From positions 558,001-622,000 of the forward strand of contig NZ_CADDWI010000008.1 of NCBI RefSeq assembly GCF_902809845.1: a stretch of 64,000 nt of DNA. The letters are read 5' to 3'. This document shows, in pieces, positions 52,548-63,286 of the stretch. The stretch is from Chelativorans sp. Marseille-P2723. Lineage in GTDB: Bacteria; Pseudomonadota; Alphaproteobacteria; Rhizobiales; Rhizobiaceae. The notes beneath the pieces were generated by a model. That model searched no databases and had not been told where the DNA came from. It saw only the letters and a list, made by a program, of their open reading frames with translations. How positions within the stretch are numbered: position 1 is the stretch's first letter; each line of letters opens with the position of its first letter. Made by a program: the position numbers and the translations under genes.

Positions 52548-53519
52548 ATGGTCACAATTCTCGACACCGTTTCCGCCAGACCGCGTCCGCGTCATCCCGA
52601 GAAGGCGCACCGGCCGGACCAGGAAGTGCTCAGAAAGCCTGAGTGGATACGCGTAAAGGCGCCCACCTCCCGCGGCTATATGGAAACGCGCGAGATCGTA
52701 AAATCCAACAAGCTCGTGACTGTGTGCGAGGAAGCCGGCTGCCCGAATATCGGCGAATGCTGGGACAAAAAGCACGCCACCTTCATGATAATGGGCGAGA
52801 TCTGCACGCGCGCCTGCGCTTTCTGCAACGTGGCCACCGGCATCCCCGGCCCGCTCGATCCGCAGGAACCTGCCAGTGTGGCGAAAGCCGTGCGCGAGAT
52901 GCAGCTAAGTCATATTGTGATTACCTCGGTGGACCGCGACGACCTTGATGACGGCGGCGCGCAGCATTTCGCCGATGTAATCCGCGCCATCCGTGAGGCT
53001 ATGCCGGCCACGACGATCGAGATCCTTACGCCTGATTTCCTGCGCAAGGAGGGAGCGCTGGAGATTGTCGTTGCCGCAAAGCCGGATGTCTTTAACCACA
53101 ATTTGGAGACGGTGCCGTCGAAATATCTGACCGTCCGGCCCGGCGCCCGCTACTTCCATTCCATCCGCCTGCTACAGCGTGTGAAGGAGATGGACCCGAG
53201 CATGTTCACCAAATCGGGAATCATGGTCGGGCTCGGGGAAGAGCGTAACGAGGTGCTGCAACTAATGGACGATCTGCGTACGGCAGATGTCGACTTCATC
53301 ACAATTGGACAATATCTGCAGCCGACCCGAAAGCATCATCCGGTAAAGAGGTTCGTGACCCCCGAGGAGTTCAAGTCCTACGAGACCATCGCCTACACGA
53401 AGGGCTTTCTCATGGTCTCGTCGAGCCCCCTCACTCGCTCATCCCATCACGCCGGGGAGGACTTTGCCCGCCTCAGGGCTGCGCGGGAGGAGCGTTTCGC
53501 CCAGGCAAGAACAGCTTGA
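52548..53519 (+). CDS. lipA: Lipoyl synthase
   Basis: The 323-aa radical-SAM enzyme inserts two sulfurs into octanoyl groups on lipoyl domains such as those of PdhB and PdhC nearby. The auxiliary-cluster cysteines are in [13 protein letters not shown] and the SAM-cluster motif is [29 protein letters not shown] and the C-terminal [15 protein letters not shown] complete the signature. Its placement next to the pdh genes puts cofactor synthesis beside its main client. The following gene starts 9 bp after the stop. Confidence 0.98.
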   Translation: MVTILDTVSARPRPRHPEKAHRPDQEVLRKPEWIRVKAPTSRGYMETREIVKSNKLVTVCEEAGCPNIGECWDKKHATFMIMGEICTRACAFCNVATGIPGPLDPQEPASVAKAVREMQLSHIVITSVDRDDLDDGGAQHFADVIRAIREAMPATTIEILTPDFLRKEGALEIVVAAKPDVFNHNLETVPSKYLTVRPGARYFHSIRLLQRVKEMDPSMFTKSGIMVGLGEERNEVLQLMDDLRTADVDFITIGQYLQPTRKHHPVKRFVTPEEFKSYETIAYTKGFLMVSSSPLTRSSHHAGEDFARLRAAREERFAQARTA

Positions 53520-53528
53520 TCCGTCCTT

Positions 53529-53984
53529 ATGCCCAAGCACGAAACCGTCCGTAGGGTGAAGCACCTGCCCGAGCAGATGTTCGCTCTGGTGTCCGATGTC
53601 GGCTCCTATCCCGAATTCGTTCCCATGTGCGAAGCACTTACGGTGCGCTCGCGAAAGGAACGCAACGGAGTGACCATCATGGTGGCCGATATGACTGTCG
53701 GCTACAAGGCCATCCGCGAGACCTTCACCAGCCAGGTGGTCCTGAAGCCAGCCGAGCGCCTCATCGATGTGCGTTATATCGACGGACCTTTTCGCTTCCT
53801 GCAGAATTACTGGCGCTTCGATCCCGTTGGGGAGAACGAGACGGACGTCCACTTCTTTATCGAATATGAATTTAAGAGCCGCATGCTCGGCATGCTGATG
53901 GGTGCCATGTTCGATCGCGCATTCCGGATGTTCGCGGAAGCATTCGAAAGGCGGGCAGATCAGATCTATGGCCAGGCGGCGTAG
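53529..53984 (+). CDS. COQ10/RatA family (START-like) protein
   Basis: The 151-aa protein has the polyketide-cyclase/START-like fold of Coq10 and RatA: VRRVKHLPEQMFALVSDVGS, YPEFVPMCEALTVRSR, TFTSQVVLKPAERLIDVRYI, DGPFRFLQNYWRFDP and IEYEFKSRMLGMLMGAMFD. Coq10 homologues bind ubiquinone and support respiration. The name 'RatA toxin' on some homologues is not a safe inference. It is probably co-transcribed with lipA and converges on cinA with 15 bp between the stops. Confidence 0.9.
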   Translation: MPKHETVRRVKHLPEQMFALVSDVGSYPEFVPMCEALTVRSRKERNGVTIMVADMTVGYKAIRETFTSQVVLKPAERLIDVRYIDGPFRFLQNYWRFDPVGENETDVHFFIEYEFKSRMLGMLMGAMFDRAFRMFAEAFERRADQIYGQAA

Positions 53985-53999
53985 GGTGACGGCATCGCC

Positions 54000-54515
54000 T
54001 TAACCCGTATTAGGTGAATTTTCCTGCACCTGTGTGGCCGCTTCCAGCACGAGGGAGAGTGCGGCCATCACACTGTCACGGCGTACTATCGCGCGGTCTC
54101 CAGGCAAAAACTGGCGTTTCTCGGCTTGCGGAGCCTGTCCTTTTACCGCCAGACCGAACCAGACCAGGCCGACCGGCTTCTGTGCCGTGCCGCCGCCGGG
54201 GCCGGCAACGCCAGTCACCGACACCGCAATATCGGCATGGGAACGTGCCAGCGCGCCAGCCGCCATCTCCCGCGCAGTTTCCTCCGAGACGGCACCATGG
54301 GCATTGATCGTCTCGGCCAAAACGCCAAGCAGCTCAATCTTGGCCCCGTTGGAATAGGTGACAAAGCCCCGCTCGAACACATTCGAGGCTCCAGCAAGCT
54401 CCGTGATGGCGGCGCTCACAAGCCCACCCGTACAGGATTCCGCAGTAGCCACCTTCAGGCCGCGTTCTTCCAGCGTGCGCAGCACCTTTGCTGCCAGAAT
54501 CTCGATGTCGCTCAT
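54000..54515 (-). CDS. CinA-family nicotinamide-nucleotide amidohydrolase
   Basis: The 171-aa protein is the C-terminal CinA domain alone (PncC type), starting MSDIEILAAKVLRTLEERGL and containing VATAESCTGGLVSAAITELA, VFERGFVTYSNGAKIELLGV, AVSEETAREMAAGAL and SVTGVAGPGGGTAQKPVGLV. PncC deamidates nicotinamide mononucleotide for NAD recycling. The start at 54515 overlies no other start signal, and the gene overlaps the C-terminal part of the ispDF frame only in an unlikely longer form. ispDF ends 16 bp upstream on the same strand. Confidence 0.92.
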   Translation of the reverse strand: MSDIEILAAKVLRTLEERGLKVATAESCTGGLVSAAITELAGASNVFERGFVTYSNGAKIELLGVLAETINAHGAVSEETAREMAAGALARSHADIAVSVTGVAGPGGGTAQKPVGLVWFGLAVKGQAPQAEKRQFLPGDRAIVRRDSVMAALSLVLEAATQVQENSPNTG

Positions 54516-54531
54516 GGAGCCCCCGAATAGA

Positions 54532-55767
54532 TCAATCCGGCAGCGAGCCGGGATAGACAACGGTTGCCGTCGCTATGGCCGCAATGCCTTCCGAGCGGCC
54601 AATGAAGCCCAGGCCCTCATTCGTCGTTGCCTTCACAGAGACGCGCTCGGGGGAAATTTGCAGCATGTCGGAAAGTTCCGCCACCATGGCGGCGCGATGC
54701 GGCCCGATCTTCGGCGCTTCGCAGATGAGCGTAACGTCAGCGTGGGCGATACGCCCGCCGCGCCCGCGCACCATCTCCACCGCGCGCTCGACAAAGAAGC
54801 GCGACCGCATGCCTTTCCATTGCAGGTCGGAAGGAGGGAAATGGGTACCGATATCGCCCGCCCCGCAGGTGGCCAGCAGCGCATCGGTAAGCGCATGGAG
54901 CGCGACATCCGCATCGGAGTGGCCGACCAGCGCCCTTGAATAGGGTATATCAATGCCGCAAAGAGTAACGCGATCGCCTTCGCCAAACGCGTGCACGTCA
55001 TAACCGTTACCCGTACGGATGTCCGGCAGTCCTGCCATGGAATTTCCTCCGAGGCGTTGATCAGCAAGCGCGATATCCCGCGCCCAGGTCAGCTTCAGAT
55101 TGTCCGGGGAGCCTTCGACAAAACGCACCCCGATACCCGCCCACTCGGCAATGGCTGAGTCGTCGGTAAAATCGGTCCGCCCAGCCTTTTCTGCTGCCTC
55201 GTGGGCGGCCAGAATGGGGCGGAAGGGGAAACCTTGCGGCGTCTGCGCCGCAAAAAGCCCTGCGCGGGGAACGGTGGTCTCCACGAACATATCTCCCCTA
55301 CCGCGTTTTAGCGTGTCTGACACGGCGACAGCCGGCAGGGCGCCGTGATTCTCTCCCGTGGCACCGATCACCCTGTCGATCAGGCCATGGTCGATGAAAG
55401 GTCGGACGCCATCGTGAATCAGCACGATTTCCGGTTTCAACGGCTCCAGAGCCGCAAGCGCCAACCGAGTGGAAGCCTGCCTGGACGGCCCGCCATTAAC
55501 TACCTGGATCGGGCGGTTGAGCCCCTCGCTGGCGCGTTGGAAAAGCACGCTGTCCTCTGGGTGAATGGCAACGGCGATATTATCAACCAGTGGATGCAGG
55601 GAAAATGCTTCGAGCGTATGTCGGATCACCGGCCTGCCGCCGATCAGGCGGTATTGCTTCGGGCCATCCTTGCTCTGGCCCGCCCGCTCGCCGCGTCCTG
55701 CGGCCACGATCACTGCTGCAATCCGGCGCTTGCCGCCGAGCCTGGGCTTTTCCACGAGCGCATTCAT
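54532..55767 (-). CDS. ispDF: Bifunctional MEP cytidylyltransferase / MECDP synthase
   Basis: The 411-aa protein fuses two steps of the MEP isoprenoid pathway. Residues ~15-235 are IspD ([67 protein letters not shown]). Residues ~250-411 are IspF ([70 protein letters not shown]). The fusion is usual in alphaproteobacteria and allows complex formation although the two reactions are not consecutive. It is divergent from dusB. Confidence 0.97.
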   Translation of the reverse strand: MNALVEKPRLGGKRRIAAVIVAAGRGERAGQSKDGPKQYRLIGGRPVIRHTLEAFSLHPLVDNIAVAIHPEDSVLFQRASEGLNRPIQVVNGGPSRQASTRLALAALEPLKPEIVLIHDGVRPFIDHGLIDRVIGATGENHGALPAVAVSDTLKRGRGDMFVETTVPRAGLFAAQTPQGFPFRPILAAHEAAEKAGRTDFTDDSAIAEWAGIGVRFVEGSPDNLKLTWARDIALADQRLGGNSMAGLPDIRTGNGYDVHAFGEGDRVTLCGIDIPYSRALVGHSDADVALHALTDALLATCGAGDIGTHFPPSDLQWKGMRSRFFVERAVEMVRGRGGRIAHADVTLICEAPKIGPHRAAMVAELSDMLQISPERVSVKATTNEGLGFIGRSEGIAAIATATVVYPGSLPD

Positions 55768-55887
55768 GCGGCAGATGCTTATCTCGGCAGTTACGAAATG
55801 CCAATGGATTTATGCCGCAGGAAGAAGCCGTTGCGCGCTTATGCGCAAGTGTTTAAAAAATAGGCGCAGCGACAGGGTGCATATTTT

Positions 55888-56910
55888 TTGATCAAACCTC
55901 CCCTTCATATCCTTTCCCAGCCGTTGCGGATCGGCCGCATAACGCTGCGCAACCGCGTTTTCCTGGCCCCCATGTCGGGCGTTACGGATCTGCCGTTCCG
56001 CATGCGGGCTTACAAGCATGGTGCCGGGCTTGTCGTGTCGGAGATGGTGGCGAGCGGTGAACTGGCGAAGGGCAGGGCCGAGAGTGCCCGGCGTATCCGC
56101 CGCCCCGACATTGACGTCCACATGGTGCAGATCGCCGGCCGCGATGCGTATTGGATGGCGGAGGCGGCGCGGATCGCCGTGGACGAGGGCGCCGATATTG
56201 TCGATATCAACATGGGCTGCCCGGCCAAGAAGGTGACAGGCGGCTATTCAGGCTCAGCCCTGATGCGGGAGCCGGATCATGCTCTTTCGCTTATTAATGC
56301 CGTAGTGCGGGCAGTGCCGGTTCCCGTGACGGTCAAGATGCGGCTCGGATGGGATGCGCATTGCCTCAACGCCTCGGAAATCGCACGGCGTGCGGAAGAG
56401 GCTGGCGTGGCGATGGTGACAATCCACGGCAGGACCCGCTGCCAGTTCTACAAGGGCAGGGCCGACTGGCGGGCCATCTCCGAAGTAAAGCAGGCTGTCT
56501 CGATTCCGGTGGTTGCCAATGGGGATGGCGACGGCGTACTGGAGGCGGCTGCCATGCTTGCGCAATCGGGAGCAGACGCAATCATGATCGGCCGGGCGCA
56601 TTACGGCGCTCCCTGGAAGGCCGGGGCGCTGGCCTCCCATGCTGCAGGCATCGCGGCGCCGGATATCCCCGGTGCGGGCGAAATGGCCGCTTATGTGGCG
56701 GCCCATTACGAGGACATGCTTGCGCATTACGGAACCGGGCAGGGGGTACGCCACGCCCGCAAACATCTCGGCTGGTATCTGGAACGCCGGGGCGAACAGT
56801 GTACGGCGCTGCGTCAATCCATTCTGAGGGAAGTTGATCCCGGTAAGGTGTTGCAGATGCTGCGCTCGGCCTTCGCCCACCTTGTTGCAGAACAGGCAGC
56901 AGTGGCATGA
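55888..56910 (+). CDS. dusB: tRNA-dihydrouridine synthase (NifR3 family)
   Basis: The 340-aa flavoenzyme reduces uridines in the tRNA D-loop. It has the FMN-barrel entry [60 protein letters not shown] with the catalytic Cys, and [17 protein letters not shown]. The start is probably the TTG at 55888, since similarity begins only a few residues later and no ATG is available upstream of the conserved core. It overlaps ntrB by 4 bp, the classic nifR3-ntrB arrangement. Confidence 0.95.
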   Translation: MIKPPLHILSQPLRIGRITLRNRVFLAPMSGVTDLPFRMRAYKHGAGLVVSEMVASGELAKGRAESARRIRRPDIDVHMVQIAGRDAYWMAEAARIAVDEGADIVDINMGCPAKKVTGGYSGSALMREPDHALSLINAVVRAVPVPVTVKMRLGWDAHCLNASEIARRAEEAGVAMVTIHGRTRCQFYKGRADWRAISEVKQAVSIPVVANGDGDGVLEAAAMLAQSGADAIMIGRAHYGAPWKAGALASHAAGIAAPDIPGAGEMAAYVAAHYEDMLAHYGTGQGVRHARKHLGWYLERRGEQCTALRQSILREVDPGKVLQMLRSAFAHLVAEQAAVA

Positions 56911-58046
56911 GCGGCGCAACCGCTATCCCATGCAAGGCCGACTTGGCGCAACTTGCCATAGACGCCATTGGCCATCCGGTGGTCATTGTGGACCAGGTAG
57001 GAGCGATCACCTTTGCCAATGCGGAAGCGGAGAATTTTTTTCTTCTAAGCGCATCGATGCTGATGCGCTACAAGCTGTCCGATCTCGTGTCGCTCGGCAG
57101 CCCGCTGCTTACGCTTGTCGATCAGGCGCGCGAGCGCCGCACCCCCTTCAATGAGTATCGTGTCAATATTTCCTTGCCCCGGCTCGGCCCTGACAGGATC
57201 GTCGACATTTACGTCGCGCCGGTTGCGGAACTTTCAAGCTCGGTCGTCATCCTGTTTCGGGAACGCTCGATGGCGGAATTGATCAGCCGCCAGATGACGC
57301 ATCGCGGCGCGGCGCGATCCGTCACCAGCCTGGCGGCCATGCTGGCACACGAAATCAAGAATCCACTTTCGGGTATCCGCGGTGCAGCACAGCTTCTGGA
57401 GCGAGTTGTTTCAGACGAAGACCGGGCGCTTGCCCGTCTCATTACCGAGGAAACAGATCGCATCGTTGCGCTCGTCGATCGCATTGAAGTCTTCTCGGAC
57501 GAACGTCGTGTCGACCTGGAGCCGGTCAATATCCATGTGGTGTTGGATCATGTGAAGGCAATCGCCAGCAATGGCTTTGCGCGCGGGATCAGATTCATCG
57601 AGGAGTACGACCCGTCCCTCCCCCCAGTCCTCGGCAACCGTGACCAGCTTGTTCAAATCTTTATCAACCTTGTTAAAAACGCAGCGGAAGTCATTGGAAG
57701 AAATGACCATGGCGAGATAAAACTTTCCACTGCATACCGGCCGGGAATCCGCATCTTTGTGCCCGGCCTGCGTGAACGAGTGTCCCTCCCGCTGGAATTC
57801 TGCGTACAGGACAATGGTCCAGGGGTACCGGAGGACATTCAGTCTATCATCTTCGATCCGTTCATCACCAGCAAGCCGAACGGCTCCGGGCTGGGACTTG
57901 CGCTTGTTGCGAAGATCGTGGGTGCGCATGGCGGGGTGATCGAATGCGATTCGTCACAGCGCGGAACCACTTTTCGCATCCTCATGCCGGCGTGGCAGGA
58001 AAAGGCTGACAACGCACAAAGGCCGATCGTGGATCAGAGAACATGA
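56907..58046 (+). CDS. ntrB: Nitrogen regulation sensor histidine kinase NtrB
   Basis: The 379-aa soluble kinase has an N-terminal PAS domain ([20 protein letters not shown]), a DHp helix with the phospho-acceptor His in [20 protein letters not shown], and an ATPase domain with [20 protein letters not shown] and [18 protein letters not shown]. It phosphorylates NtrC under nitrogen limitation under PII control. Start and stop overlap dusB and ntrC by 4 bp each (ATGA), so the three are translationally coupled. Confidence 0.97.
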   Translation: MSGATAIPCKADLAQLAIDAIGHPVVIVDQVGAITFANAEAENFFLLSASMLMRYKLSDLVSLGSPLLTLVDQARERRTPFNEYRVNISLPRLGPDRIVDIYVAPVAELSSSVVILFRERSMAELISRQMTHRGAARSVTSLAAMLAHEIKNPLSGIRGAAQLLERVVSDEDRALARLITEETDRIVALVDRIEVFSDERRVDLEPVNIHVVLDHVKAIASNGFARGIRFIEEYDPSLPPVLGNRDQLVQIFINLVKNAAEVIGRNDHGEIKLSTAYRPGIRIFVPGLRERVSLPLEFCVQDNGPGVPEDIQSIIFDPFITSKPNGSGLGLALVAKIVGAHGGVIECDSSQRGTTFRILMPAWQEKADNAQRPIVDQRT

Positions 58047-59512
58047 ACGCGCATGGCAATATTCTTGTAGCCGACGATGACGCCGCCATACGGACCGTTC
58101 TCAACCAGGCGTTGACGCGCGCCGGCCATCAGGTGCGCGTGACTTCCAATGCTACAACGCTATGGCGGTGGGTCGCAGCCGGCGAGGGGGACCTGGTGAT
58201 CACTGACGTGGTCATGCCGGATGAGAATGCATTCGACATGCTGCCCCGCATCCGCAAGGCTCGCCCTCGCATGCCGGTTATTGTCATGAGCGCGCAGAAC
58301 ACTTTCATGACGGCCATAAAGGCCTCCGAAGCGGGAGCTTATGAGTATCTTCCCAAGCCCTTCGATTTGACGGAGCTTCTCAATATTGTCGGCCGAGCGC
58401 TTGCAGAGCCGCGGGGGGAGCTGAGCAGCACCCGGGTGAGCGAGGTGCCGGAATCCATGCCGCTCATCGGCCGTTCGCCTGCCATGCAGGACATCTACCG
58501 AATGCTCGCCCGCATGATGCAGACGGAACTAACGGTCATGATCACAGGGGAATCGGGAACTGGCAAGGAACTGGTCGCGCGGGCGCTGCATGATTTTGGC
58601 AGGCGGCGCAACGGTCCGTTCGTCGCCATCAACATGGCGGCAATTCCCCGCGATCTCATTGAATCAGAGCTCTTCGGACATGAAAAGGGCGCCTTCACGG
58701 GTGCGCAGCAGCGTTCTTTCGGCCGCTTCGAGCAGGCGGAAGGTGGCACGCTGTTCTTGGACGAGATCGGCGACATGCCGGTGGAAGCGCAGACGCGGCT
58801 CCTGCGTGTCCTCCAACAGGGCGAATACACCACCGTGGGTGGCCGCACGCCGATCAGGACGGATGTGCGGATCGTGGCAGCGACCAACAAGGATTTACGC
58901 ACGCTTATCAATCAGGGCCTTTTCCGCGAGGATCTCTTCTACCGCCTCAATGTGGTGCCTCTGCGCCTTCCGCCGCTGCGAGAGCGGACGGAGGATATTC
59001 CCGATTTGGTACGCCATTTTTTCGCCCGCGGGGGGCGTTCGGGGCTCCAGCCCAAGAGCATCACCAAGGACGGGCTGGAAACAATGATCGAATATCCATG
59101 GCCGGGAAATGTGCGCGAACTGGAAAACCTTGTGCAGCGGCTGGCCGCACTCTACCCTCAGGATGAGATTTCAAAGGAAATCATCGTCAGCGAACTTTAT
59201 TGTAGCACCGGCTCTTGCCCCAGAGGGGAGTGCGGAGACGCAGACACTGCGCAGAACCTGCTACTCGGCCAGGCCGTCGAGCAGTATCTGCAGCGTTATT
59301 TTCGCTCTTTCGGCAATTCCCTGCCGCCTCCCGGCCTCTATCATCGCGTCCTGGCGGAAGTGGAATATCCGCTTGTGCTCGCGGCGCTCACGGCAACGCA
59401 GGGAAATCAATTGCGGGCTGCCGATCTTCTGGGCGTGAACCGCAACACGCTGCGCAAGAAGATCCGGGAGCTAGGCGTCGACATCTATCACAGATCTCGT
59501 TCAGACGCTTGA
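58043..59512 (+). CDS. ntrC: Sigma-54-dependent nitrogen response regulator NtrC
   Basis: The 489-aa regulator has a receiver domain with acceptor Asp55 in [16 protein letters not shown]. Its AAA+ domain has [20 protein letters not shown] as Walker [18 protein letters not shown] with the GAFTGA sigma-54 loop, and [20 protein letters not shown] as Walker B. A C-terminal Fis-like helix-turn-helix follows ([20 protein letters not shown]). The intact GAFTGA loop means it can activate sigma-54 promoters, unlike NtrX below. ntrY starts 133 bp downstream. Confidence 0.98.
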   Translation: MNAHGNILVADDDAAIRTVLNQALTRAGHQVRVTSNATTLWRWVAAGEGDLVITDVVMPDENAFDMLPRIRKARPRMPVIVMSAQNTFMTAIKASEAGAYEYLPKPFDLTELLNIVGRALAEPRGELSSTRVSEVPESMPLIGRSPAMQDIYRMLARMMQTELTVMITGESGTGKELVARALHDFGRRRNGPFVAINMAAIPRDLIESELFGHEKGAFTGAQQRSFGRFEQAEGGTLFLDEIGDMPVEAQTRLLRVLQQGEYTTVGGRTPIRTDVRIVAATNKDLRTLINQGLFREDLFYRLNVVPLRLPPLRERTEDIPDLVRHFFARGGRSGLQPKSITKDGLETMIEYPWPGNVRELENLVQRLAALYPQDEISKEIIVSELYCSTGSCPRGECGDADTAQNLLLGQAVEQYLQRYFRSFGNSLPPPGLYHRVLAEVEYPLVLAALTATQGNQLRAADLLGVNRNTLRKKIRELGVDIYHRSRSDA

Positions 59513-59645
59513 AAGCTGCTTTTCCACAGAAGAAGGCGGCGTTGCAGGGCCGGACAGAAACGTTCGTTGCAAAATCGCCACATTGCGTTGCATATCTGCA
59601 ACGCGAACAGGTCAAAGGGCAACCGGATGTCCAGGGCGAGCGCAG

Positions 59646-61928
59646 ATGAGTGAACAGGCACCTGCCATGGCTGAGCCGGCATATGGGCCAAATCATAGCG
59701 AAGGGCGCCGCCTGATGGCGTTGCCCGGCATTCTTGCAACTGTTGGGGCCTTGTTGACCGCGGCGATTTCCTTCGCCGTCCTGCTCGGTCTTACTCCACT
59801 TGCACCGGACGAAAGGACAACGCTTGCCCTGATCAGCATCAATGCGGGATTTGTGCTTGTCCTGCTCGGACTGATTGGCCGCGAGGCGCACCGCATCTAC
59901 AGCGCTAGGAAGGGAGGCAAGGCGGCATCGCGCCTGCATGTGCGCATCGTCACCATGTTCTCCCTGATGGCCGCGGTCCCAGCGATTTTGGTAGCGGTTG
60001 TCGCTTCGATAACGCTCGACCTAGGGCTTGACCGTTGGTTCGAGTTGAGGACGCGCGTGATCGTCCAGTCATCGTTGTCTATCGCCGACGCATACGTTGC
60101 GCAGAATGCCAGCACACTGCAAGGCACAACCTTGTCCATGGCTATCGACCTCGACCGTTTCCGCTCTCTCTACAATCTGGACCGGACAGGATTCCGTCAG
60201 CTTCTCACGCAGCAAACCGCAGCGCGGGGGCTTACCCATGCCCTCCTCATAAAGGAAGACGAGTCGGTCATCATGGCGGCCGATCTTCCGCGCGCGCTGG
60301 AAGTCTCGGCACCGCGCGACGGCGCCATTCAGCAGGCGGCGGAAGGCCGCCCGGTATTATTCGATCTTCCTCCAGGCAACGTGATTGCCGCGGTGATAAA
60401 ACTCCAGGAGATCCCGGACGCATATCTTTACACGCTGCGCGAGCTCGACCCACAGGTTATCAAGGCCCAGCGGCTCGTGGCCGCAAACAGCGGCGAATAT
60501 CGCGCATTGGAACAGAACCGCTTCAATACCCAGGTCGCTTTTGCGCTACTTTATCTCATCGTCACGCTGGCGATTGTGCTGGCGGCCATATGGACGGGAA
60601 TTGCTGTTGCCGACCGTATCGTGCGGCCAATCCGGCAGTTGATCGGAGCTGCCGATGCGGTGTCGAGTGGCAATCTGGACGTTGCCGTTCCCGTACGCGC
60701 GTCTGACGGGGATGTGGCTTCCCTCGGCGATACCTTTAACAAGATGACACTTCAGCTCAAGACGCAGCGCGATCAGCTCATCTCGGCCCGTGACGTCATC
60801 GACGAAAGACGCCGTTTCACCGAAGCTGTGCTTTCCGGAGTTACAGCCGGCGTGGTGGGCGTGGCTGCAAGCGGCACCGTGACCATCGTCAATCGTTCAG
60901 CCGAAACCATTCTCGCCATCCGAGCGCAGGAAACGGTGGGCAAAAACCTTTCCGATGTACTGCCGAGGCTAGGCGCAGTGCTCGAACAGGCAAGGATTTA
61001 TGGGCGGAAAGTTCACCGGGACCAGGTCACGCTCTTCCGTGCTGGCATCGAGCGCACCTTCAACATTCAGATCACGACGGAGGAGAGCGTCGGCGATACG
61101 GCAGAACGTTCCTTTGTGGTCACGGTGGATGACATCACGGATCTGGTGCAGGCACAACGTTCCACGGCCTGGGCGGATGTTGCACGGCGTATTGCGCACG
61201 AGATCAAGAATCCGCTCACGCCCATCCAGCTTTCAGCGGAGCGCATCCGTAGGCGTTTCGGCCGTGTCATTAGCGAAGACCGGGAAATCTTTGATCAATG
61301 TACGGATACCATCATCCGCCAGGTAGGCGATATTGGCCGCATGGTGGACGAATTCTCCGCTTTTGCGCGAATGCCCAAACCGGATTTCCAGAAGCTGGAC
61401 CTGCGCGATCCACTGCGGGAGGCTTCCTTCCTCGTCGAAGTGAGCAGGCCCAACATCAGGATAGAGCGCGACCTCGGTAACGAACCCCTCTACGGCCGCT
61501 TCGATACGCGGCTGCTGAGCCAGGCATTCGGCAATATCATCAAGAATGCAGCAGAAGCCATTGATGCGGCGCAGCGCGATGATCAACGTCATGGGGTGAT
61601 ACGCATCACTGCGCGCCGCGCTGGCGACAATATCGCGGTACTGGTGGTGGATAACGGCAGGGGCTTGCCAAGAGAGAACCGGCAGAGGCTGCTTGAGCCA
61701 TACATGACGACTCGCGAAAAGGGGACTGGGCTCGGCCTCGCAATTGTCAAGAAGATCGTCGAGGACCATGGCGGAAGCCTGGAATTGCATGACGCACCTG
61801 ACAGCTTTCACGGAGGTGTAGGAGCCATGATCCAGATACTTCTGCCTGCCGCAAAGGCAGGCGAAGGGCAGAGGGCGCGGGCGGATAGTTCAGCGGAAGT
61901 AACGGAAAAGGTCGAAAATGGCGTCTGA
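59646..61928 (+). CDS. ntrY: Nitrogen regulation sensor histidine kinase NtrY
   Basis: The 760-aa membrane kinase has two N-terminal hydrophobic segments (LPGILATVGALLTAAISFAV, ISINAGFVLVLLGLIG), a third (IVTMFSLMAAVPAILVAVVA), a periplasmic sensor region of ~180 residues, and a fourth (VAFALLYLIVTLAIVLAAIW). HAMP, PAS, DHp ([20 protein letters not shown]) and ATPase (NIIKNAAEAID, VVDNGRGLPRENRQRL, KGTGLGLAIVKKIVEDHGG) domains follow. ATG 59646 was chosen over 59583 by family N-terminus. It overlaps ntrX by 11 bp. Confidence 0.96.
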   Translation: MSEQAPAMAEPAYGPNHSEGRRLMALPGILATVGALLTAAISFAVLLGLTPLAPDERTTLALISINAGFVLVLLGLIGREAHRIYSARKGGKAASRLHVRIVTMFSLMAAVPAILVAVVASITLDLGLDRWFELRTRVIVQSSLSIADAYVAQNASTLQGTTLSMAIDLDRFRSLYNLDRTGFRQLLTQQTAARGLTHALLIKEDESVIMAADLPRALEVSAPRDGAIQQAAEGRPVLFDLPPGNVIAAVIKLQEIPDAYLYTLRELDPQVIKAQRLVAANSGEYRALEQNRFNTQVAFALLYLIVTLAIVLAAIWTGIAVADRIVRPIRQLIGAADAVSSGNLDVAVPVRASDGDVASLGDTFNKMTLQLKTQRDQLISARDVIDERRRFTEAVLSGVTAGVVGVAASGTVTIVNRSAETILAIRAQETVGKNLSDVLPRLGAVLEQARIYGRKVHRDQVTLFRAGIERTFNIQITTEESVGDTAERSFVVTVDDITDLVQAQRSTAWADVARRIAHEIKNPLTPIQLSAERIRRRFGRVISEDREIFDQCTDTIIRQVGDIGRMVDEFSAFARMPKPDFQKLDLRDPLREASFLVEVSRPNIRIERDLGNEPLYGRFDTRLLSQAFGNIIKNAAEAIDAAQRDDQRHGVIRITARRAGDNIAVLVVDNGRGLPRENRQRLLEPYMTTREKGTGLGLAIVKKIVEDHGGSLELHDAPDSFHGGVGAMIQILLPAAKAGEGQRARADSSAEVTEKVENGV

Positions 61929-63279
61929 CATATTGGTCGTCGATGATGAGGAAGACATCCGGGAACTAGTTGCCGGAATTCTGAGCGACGAGGGCCATGA
62001 AGCGCGCACCGCCCGTGACAGCGATACGGCTCTTGCCGCGATAGCCGAACGCGTGCCGCGGCTGGTGCTTCTCGACATCTGGCTTCAGGGCTCGACGCTT
62101 GACGGGCTGGCGCTCCTCGACAAGATCAAGGAGATGCATCCGGAACTTCCAGTGGTGATGATCTCCGGCCACGGGACCATCGAGACGGCAGTTTCGGCCA
62201 TCAAGCGCGGTGCCTACGACTTCATCGAGAAGCCCTTCAAGGCAGACAGGCTGCTTCTAATCTGCGAGCGGGCCCTTGAAACTTCGAGGTTGAGGCGTGA
62301 GGTTGAGGACCTCAAGAGACGCAGCGGCGAAACCTTCGACCTGATCGGCACTTCCCATGCCATCAACCAGCTGCGTCAGACGATCGAACGGATAGGGCCC
62401 ACAAACAGCCGCGTCATGCTGATCGGTCCATCCGGGTCTGGCAAGGAACTGGCGGCAAGAGCGATTCACGCTGCTTCACATCGGGCTAACGCGCCATTCG
62501 TCTGTGTAAATGCGGCCTCCATAACGCCGGAGCGTATGGAGATGGAACTTTTCGGCACCGAATCCAATGGCGGGGAGCGCAAGGTTGGAGCGCTGGAGGA
62601 AGCTCATCGGGGCACCCTTTACCTCGATGAGGTTGCCGACATGCCGCGCGAAACGCAGGGCAAGATCCTGCGCGTTCTTGTCGACCAGCAATTCGAACGG
62701 CTAGGGGGCACGAAGCGGGTAAAGGTCGATGTGCGCATCATCTCATCCACTGCGCGCAATCTGGAAACCATGATCGCTGAGGGACGTTTCCGGGAGGATC
62801 TCTATCACCGCTTGGCGGTAGTGCCGGTTCCCATTCCACCTCTGGCAGAAAGGCGGGAAGACATTCCGATGCTCGTCCAGCATTTTATGCACCAGATCGT
62901 CGAGCAGGTCGGGATCCGTCCGCGTAGGCTAGGGGATGATGCTCTCGCCGTGCTGCAGGCTCATGACTGGCCGGGTAATATCCGCCAGTTGCGCAATAAC
63001 ATCGAACGGCTGATGATCCTTACCCGCGGCGACGACGATGACGCGCTGATCACAGCCGACCTGTTGCCGGCCGAAATTGGGGATATGATGCCGCGCGTCC
63101 CAACCCAATCGGATCAGCATATCATGGCGCTTCCGCTGCGCGAGGCGCGTGAAATGTTCGAAAGGGAGTATCTTCTGGCGCAGATCAACCGTTTTGGCGG
63201 CAATATTTCTCGCACCGCGGAATTTATCGGCATGGAGCGTTCGGCACTTCACCGGAAGCTGAAGTCGTTGGGCGTCTGA
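61918..63279 (+). CDS. ntrX: Nitrogen assimilation response regulator NtrX
   Basis: The 453-aa regulator has a receiver (acceptor Asp53 in LVLLDIWLQGSTLDGLALLD), an AAA+ domain (VMLIGPSGSGKELAARAIHA; GTLYLDEVADMPRETQGKIL) and a C-terminal Fis-like helix-turn-helix (GGNISRTAEFIGMERSALHR). Where NtrC-type activators have GAFTGA, this protein reads GGERKVGALEEA, so it is not expected to drive sigma-54 directly. That is usual for NtrX of this order. It is translated with ntrY and followed 7 bp later by trkA. Confidence 0.97.
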   Translation: MASDILVVDDEEDIRELVAGILSDEGHEARTARDSDTALAAIAERVPRLVLLDIWLQGSTLDGLALLDKIKEMHPELPVVMISGHGTIETAVSAIKRGAYDFIEKPFKADRLLLICERALETSRLRREVEDLKRRSGETFDLIGTSHAINQLRQTIERIGPTNSRVMLIGPSGSGKELAARAIHAASHRANAPFVCVNAASITPERMEMELFGTESNGGERKVGALEEAHRGTLYLDEVADMPRETQGKILRVLVDQQFERLGGTKRVKVDVRIISSTARNLETMIAEGRFREDLYHRLAVVPVPIPPLAERREDIPMLVQHFMHQIVEQVGIRPRRLGDDALAVLQAHDWPGNIRQLRNNIERLMILTRGDDDDALITADLLPAEIGDMMPRVPTQSDQHIMALPLREAREMFEREYLLAQINRFGGNISRTAEFIGMERSALHRKLKSLGV

Positions 63280-63286
63280 GGACAAA

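Noticed and set aside
53529-53984. RatA-type toxin of a RatAB toxin-antitoxin pair
   Set aside because: No ratB-like gene adjoins it, and the lipA neighbourhood and sequence fit the Coq10 ubiquinone-binding group at least as well.
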